Shown: one piece after another, positions 14,344 through 16,775 of the stretch
Layout of the letters: every line of letters starts with the position of its first letter
Position numbering within the stretch: the first letter of the stretch is position 1
Source of the DNA: Chlamydiota bacterium
Lineage (GTDB): Bacteria > Chlamydiota > Chlamydiia > Chlamydiales > SLFE01
Direction of reading: 5' to 3'
DNA length: 16,775 bases
NCBI GenBank assembly: GCA_011065065.1
Contig: JAAKFL010000020.1
Location: forward strand, 1 to 16,775
Notes under the pieces: model-generated
The model's database searches: none
The model's input: the letters and a program-made list of their open reading frames with translations, nothing else
What the model was told of the DNA's origin: nothing
Position numbers and translations under genes: made by a program

Positions 14344-14502
14344 TTAATGAGGTAGGTCTATGTTTTTTTTCTTATCTTTTAGGGAGTCAATCTTTTTTTG
14401 CAAAGAATAAATCTTAAGGTAAGTTTTCACAAACAACGACTCAGTTTTTGATATCCCAATTTTTAGTTTATGAGGATTTTTGTTTTCAATGCAATCGATC
14501 AT
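14344..14502 (-). CDS. Possible 52-residue Lys-rich small protein
   Basis: An open frame from ATG (14500-14502) to TAA (14344-14346) fills most of the gap between batE and the acidic 325-residue gene. Its product is basic, with about a quarter lysine (ending LKDKKKNIDLPH), and its second half could form a short coiled coil (YLKIYSLQKKIDSLKDKK). The stop codon overlaps the AAGGAG of the next gene, an arrangement typical of coupled translation. Against it: no ribosome-binding site before the ATG, and Lys codons accumulate easily in A-rich DNA. A stop codon directly before the ATG leaves no longer alternative. I recognise no family. Confidence 0.42.
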   Translation of the reverse strand: MIDCIENKNPHKLKIGISKTESLFVKTYLKIYSLQKKIDSLKDKKKNIDLPH

Positions 14503-14529
14503 TTATAGACAACCATTGTACTTGATTGC

Positions 14530-14535
14530 ATTATA
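14530..14535 (-). promoter_or_regulatory. Possible -10 element for the downstream small ORF/acidic gene
   Basis: On the minus strand, TATAAT (exact -10 consensus) overlaps the stop codon of batE and lies about 28 nt before the ATG of the 52-codon ORF. No good -35 is found at the proper distance, so an internal promoter is only a possibility. Confidence 0.25.
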
Positions 14536-15220
14536 AGATACGAAGGGATTTTATGGGAAGGTATCCAATAAATCCGTCATGAGTTTCAACTTTTAACCAA
14601 TTGCTTTGTTCACTGACCTCGACAACTTGAACAGATGACCCTGCAAATAATGGTTCATCACCGACAACCCCAAATTTTTGACCTTCTCCTTTGTATAAAG
14701 CGGATGATTTTACCATGATTGCGGGTAAGGGAGTGAAATACTGGTTCCATGTGGCATAAAATAAAAACCCAAGGCAAATCACAGCAAAACCAGCTAGCGG
14801 TACTAGCCATAGCTTGTGTTGGAACCATATGTAAATGCTGGCAGTGAGAAAACTGAGACATAAAAAGAGGAAAAAGAAATAAAAAATTATTTTTTGACTC
14901 ATGCGTGCTTCAAGAGTAAAGGTCGAGTCAATTGGGAGCTTTGTTATAGCAAGATCGAGATATTTTTGAGCAAGGACGTTGTCGGGATCTTCCTTTAACG
15001 CCCGTGCGTAGTATAAGATTGCCCAGGGGTATTGTTGAAGTTCAAAAAAGACATTTCCGATGTTCATAGTGTTGTTTTCTTTGAGGAATCCGGCTAGGGC
15101 TTTGTTGAGTAACTGTTCTCGCTGAGCTCCGCTGGATTGAAGGGCGTTATTGTAGTCTTCGGCAGGACTCGCAAATCCAACGGAAAAACTGATCAGGAAA
15201 AGTAAAAATAATTTTTTCAC
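14531..15220 (-). CDS. batE: BatE-like TPR and SH3-domain inner-membrane protein
   Basis: This 229-residue protein begins with a signal peptide (1-17), has a TPR-like helical region (about 36-95, including FFELQQYPWAILYYARALKEDP), two membrane helices (110-131 and 137-156) and a C-terminal bacterial SH3 domain (about 170-229, with VQVVEVSEQSNWLKVETHDG then GYLP). This layout is that of BatE proteins, which accompany BatA, BatB and BatD. The system was named for Bacteroides aerotolerance, though its molecular role is not settled. The start is a GTG whose bases overlap the batD TGA (GTGA, 15217-15220), with GGGAGG about 7 nt upstream. Overlap and order identify it as a translationally coupled operon partner of batD. 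Confidence 0.87.
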   Translation of the reverse strand: MKKLFLLFLISFSVGFASPAEDYNNALQSSGAQREQLLNKALAGFLKENNTMNIGNVFFELQQYPWAILYYARALKEDPDNVLAQKYLDLAITKLPIDSTFTLEARMSQKIIFYFFFLFLCLSFLTASIYIWFQHKLWLVPLAGFAVICLGFLFYATWNQYFTPLPAIMVKSSALYKGEGQKFGVVGDEPLFAGSSVQVVEVSEQSNWLKVETHDGFIGYLPIKSLRIL

Positions 15221-16734
15221 GATAAAGCCTCCCGAGCTCTCTTATAAATCGCTTTTTTGGTGGATTCAAGTCCTCCAAACCGAACTTCGTCGAGATAGTC
15301 AAGAAATTGACGGGCTTTTAAACGGGTGTCATCACGAAAGGCTTCTTTCATATACCAATAAAATTTCCGATCATGCACATCATACTGAAGCGCTTTTTTG
15401 AGTGAAGAAAGCGGTGTTTTTTGTTTTTCTCGATAAAAGTATCTTGTTAGGGGCTCTTTACCGAAATAGATAATTATCAATAGGAAGACCGCAATGATCA
15501 TAAGGAAATAGAATCGTGAGAGGCCGATTTCTGATACGATGCCTTTTTCAATTGCTGGTTGAAGAGGAAGATTTTCTGGCTGGACGGCTATTTGATCCCA
15601 ATTCACAGGAGGAGCTTTTTTTAACGGAGGTCTTTTGAGTGTGGGGAGAGGTTGCGGAGTGATGCTTAAGGGGATGGGTCGTGAACTGATGACTTCATAT
15701 TTTTGTGACTCAGGATTGAAAGTGGAAAAATGAAGAGCGGGGATTTTTTGAACAAGAGCAGACAAAGGGACCAACTCAACCGTAAACTTTTTGGAATTTT
15801 TCTTTATCGTGGCGTAAGGAGGTGTCTGAGTAGGAGCAAAAAAGCCATAGAGTCCAGGTTCACAAGTAATGTTCGGAAGCTCAATGCGATCCAAGTTCCC
15901 TTTTCCTGTAAACTCTATTTCTAACAAAATGATATCTCCGATCATGACTTTCGGAGTCGACAACAGTCTGCTCTTCACTGTGAAATTTCCAATTCCTCCG
16001 GTAAAAGTTGCCGGTTTTTTTTCTGTAGGGAAAGGGACAACCTTAACAGTAAAAGGTTCGACAGTCGTTTGAATTTTTTCGTCATTGTTGATGAGTCCTT
16101 CTAAGGTTGAAGTGCCAAAAGAATAGCTTCCAGGTGCTAGAGTCTCAACTTCTTGAGTAATCGTTGAGACGCTATAACCCTTGAACTTTGAGTCTTTGAC
16201 ATCGAGCTCTCCGATTTTGGTAAATCCTTCAGCCTTGAGAAGAGGGAGATCTTCTTTGGTGAGCTTAACATTTCCGCGGTAATAGATTTTGTAGACAAAC
16301 TTCAGCCGTTTCCCTGGATAAAACGGTTCTTCGCCGTGGATGAAAGCGCGCAATCGAAGCCCCGTGTCTGGAGTTTTATATTGAACCGTATAAGTAATCG
16401 CTGGGGATTCGCCCCGTTTATCTCCCACTTTGACAGAAATTGGGGAAAGGGCGCTGAGACCTTCTTTTTCGGGAGTAATCGCGAAACTATAAGTGGACAG
16501 TATTTGATCATCAGGCTGTTTTTCATCCTTTAGAAATTTGACCTGAAGCTTTTGGCCCTCAAGAATAAACGAATCGACATCAATTTTTTCGGAAGCCCCG
16601 TGGAGGATATTAATCGTTCCATTCAGTGGATCGAAGGGGTCTATGGGTCCCTCTTGGATTTGAGTTCTGACCTCAAAAGAGAAAGCCGAAAAAGGGAGAA
16701 TGAGAGCTGTGATGAATGTGAATACCTTAAACAT
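15217..16734 (-). CDS. batD: BatD-like beta-rich periplasmic/inner-membrane protein
   Basis: BatD proteins are anchored in the inner membrane with a large periplasmic beta-sandwich part and belong with the VWA-domain proteins BatA/BatB. The 505-residue protein has a signal peptide (about 1-19), several Ig-like beta domains (about 20-360, with the family pattern FYPGKRLKFVYKIYYRG and GNFTVKSRLLSTPKVMIGD), a Pro-rich linker (about 362-400), one membrane helix (408-425) and a cytoplasmic helical tail of about 80 residues. This is the full-length BatD architecture. No strong Shine-Dalgarno precedes the ATG, fitting coupling to an upstream gene that seems to end a few bases before it. The specific function in this organism (envelope stress or oxidative tolerance) is inferred from the family. 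Confidence 0.9.
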   Translation of the reverse strand: MFKVFTFITALILPFSAFSFEVRTQIQEGPIDPFDPLNGTINILHGASEKIDVDSFILEGQKLQVKFLKDEKQPDDQILSTYSFAITPEKEGLSALSPISVKVGDKRGESPAITYTVQYKTPDTGLRLRAFIHGEEPFYPGKRLKFVYKIYYRGNVKLTKEDLPLLKAEGFTKIGELDVKDSKFKGYSVSTITQEVETLAPGSYSFGTSTLEGLINNDEKIQTTVEPFTVKVVPFPTEKKPATFTGGIGNFTVKSRLLSTPKVMIGDIILLEIEFTGKGNLDRIELPNITCEPGLYGFFAPTQTPPYATIKKNSKKFTVELVPLSALVQKIPALHFSTFNPESQKYEVISSRPIPLSITPQPLPTLKRPPLKKAPPVNWDQIAVQPENLPLQPAIEKGIVSEIGLSRFYFLMIIAVFLLIIIYFGKEPLTRYFYREKQKTPLSSLKKALQYDVHDRKFYWYMKEAFRDDTRLKARQFLDYLDEVRFGGLESTKKAIYKRAREALS

Positions 16735-16745
16735 TTGTTTTCACA

Positions 16746-16775
16746 TTATCGCAAGAGATAAAAAACTGCTAGTGC
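16746..16775 (-). CDS. Possible C-terminal tail of the upstream Bat gene (partial)
   Basis: Read on the minus strand from the window edge, one frame is open for nine codons (ALAVFYLLR) and stops with TAA 11 nt before batD. A hydrophobic end fits the terminal membrane helix of BatA or BatB, which usually precede batD. A second frame (ending SLAIM then TGA at 16742) is also open, so the frame and identity are uncertain. The rest lies outside the window. Confidence 0.3.
   Translation of the reverse strand, partial: ALAVFYLLR

Overview
The window looks like part of the chromosome of an environmental (Chlamydia-like) member of the Chlamydiae, order Parachlamydiales or a near relative. I base this on gene content: a plant/cyanobacteria-like ADP-glucose pyrophosphorylase (GlgC) directly followed by a metallophosphoesterase, a family-3 solute-binding lipoprotein nearby, a glycogen phosphorylase, BatD/BatE-type genes, and large effector-like proteins. 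From memory, C. trachomatis has glgC (CT489), a metallophosphoesterase (CT488) and a glutamine-binding-protein-like gene (CT486) close together. The genus cannot be fixed from this sequence alone.

Layout. Positions 1-124 hold a perfect 21-bp palindrome and short ATCCTGT-type repeats. Positions 125-2209 (minus strand) are a tight glgC-metallophosphoesterase pair separated by 3 nt. Positions 2353-8639 (minus strand) are an AT-richer block of two large genes with no housekeeping assignment. The first encodes a 1354-residue protein with about 17 tandem 31-33-residue helical repeats and a distinct Cys-containing C-terminal domain. The second encodes a 648-residue protein whose C-terminus carries a Cys-His-Asp arrangement like the YopT/AvrPphB (peptidase C58) papain-fold proteases. 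A clear intrinsic terminator separates them. Positions 8851-9651 (plus) encode a lipoprotein solute-binding protein, convergent with glgP (9822-12368, minus). Between these two lies a 108-bp near-perfect palindrome bracketed by 21-nt direct repeats. Positions 12495-13326 (plus) hold a 53-residue membrane miniprotein and an HCxGMCG-type TauE/SafE/DsbD-like membrane protein. Positions 13358-16775 (minus) hold, in transcription order, the possible tail of an upstream membrane protein, batD, batE (GTG start overlapping the batD stop), a possible 52-codon ORF, and an acidic 325-residue protein of unknown function (GTG start).

How the genes work together. GlgC makes ADP-glucose for glycogen synthesis and GlgP releases glucose-1-phosphate from glycogen, so both ends of glycogen turnover are here, in separate transcription units. 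The solute-binding lipoprotein would deliver an amino acid to an ABC importer encoded elsewhere. The Bat genes belong to a periplasmic/inner-membrane stress-associated complex. The two large genes between glgC and the solute-binding gene are the best candidates for something undescribed: a putative secreted cysteine protease next to a modular alpha-solenoid protein. Their placement suggests lineage-specific insertion into an otherwise conserved chlamydial neighbourhood.
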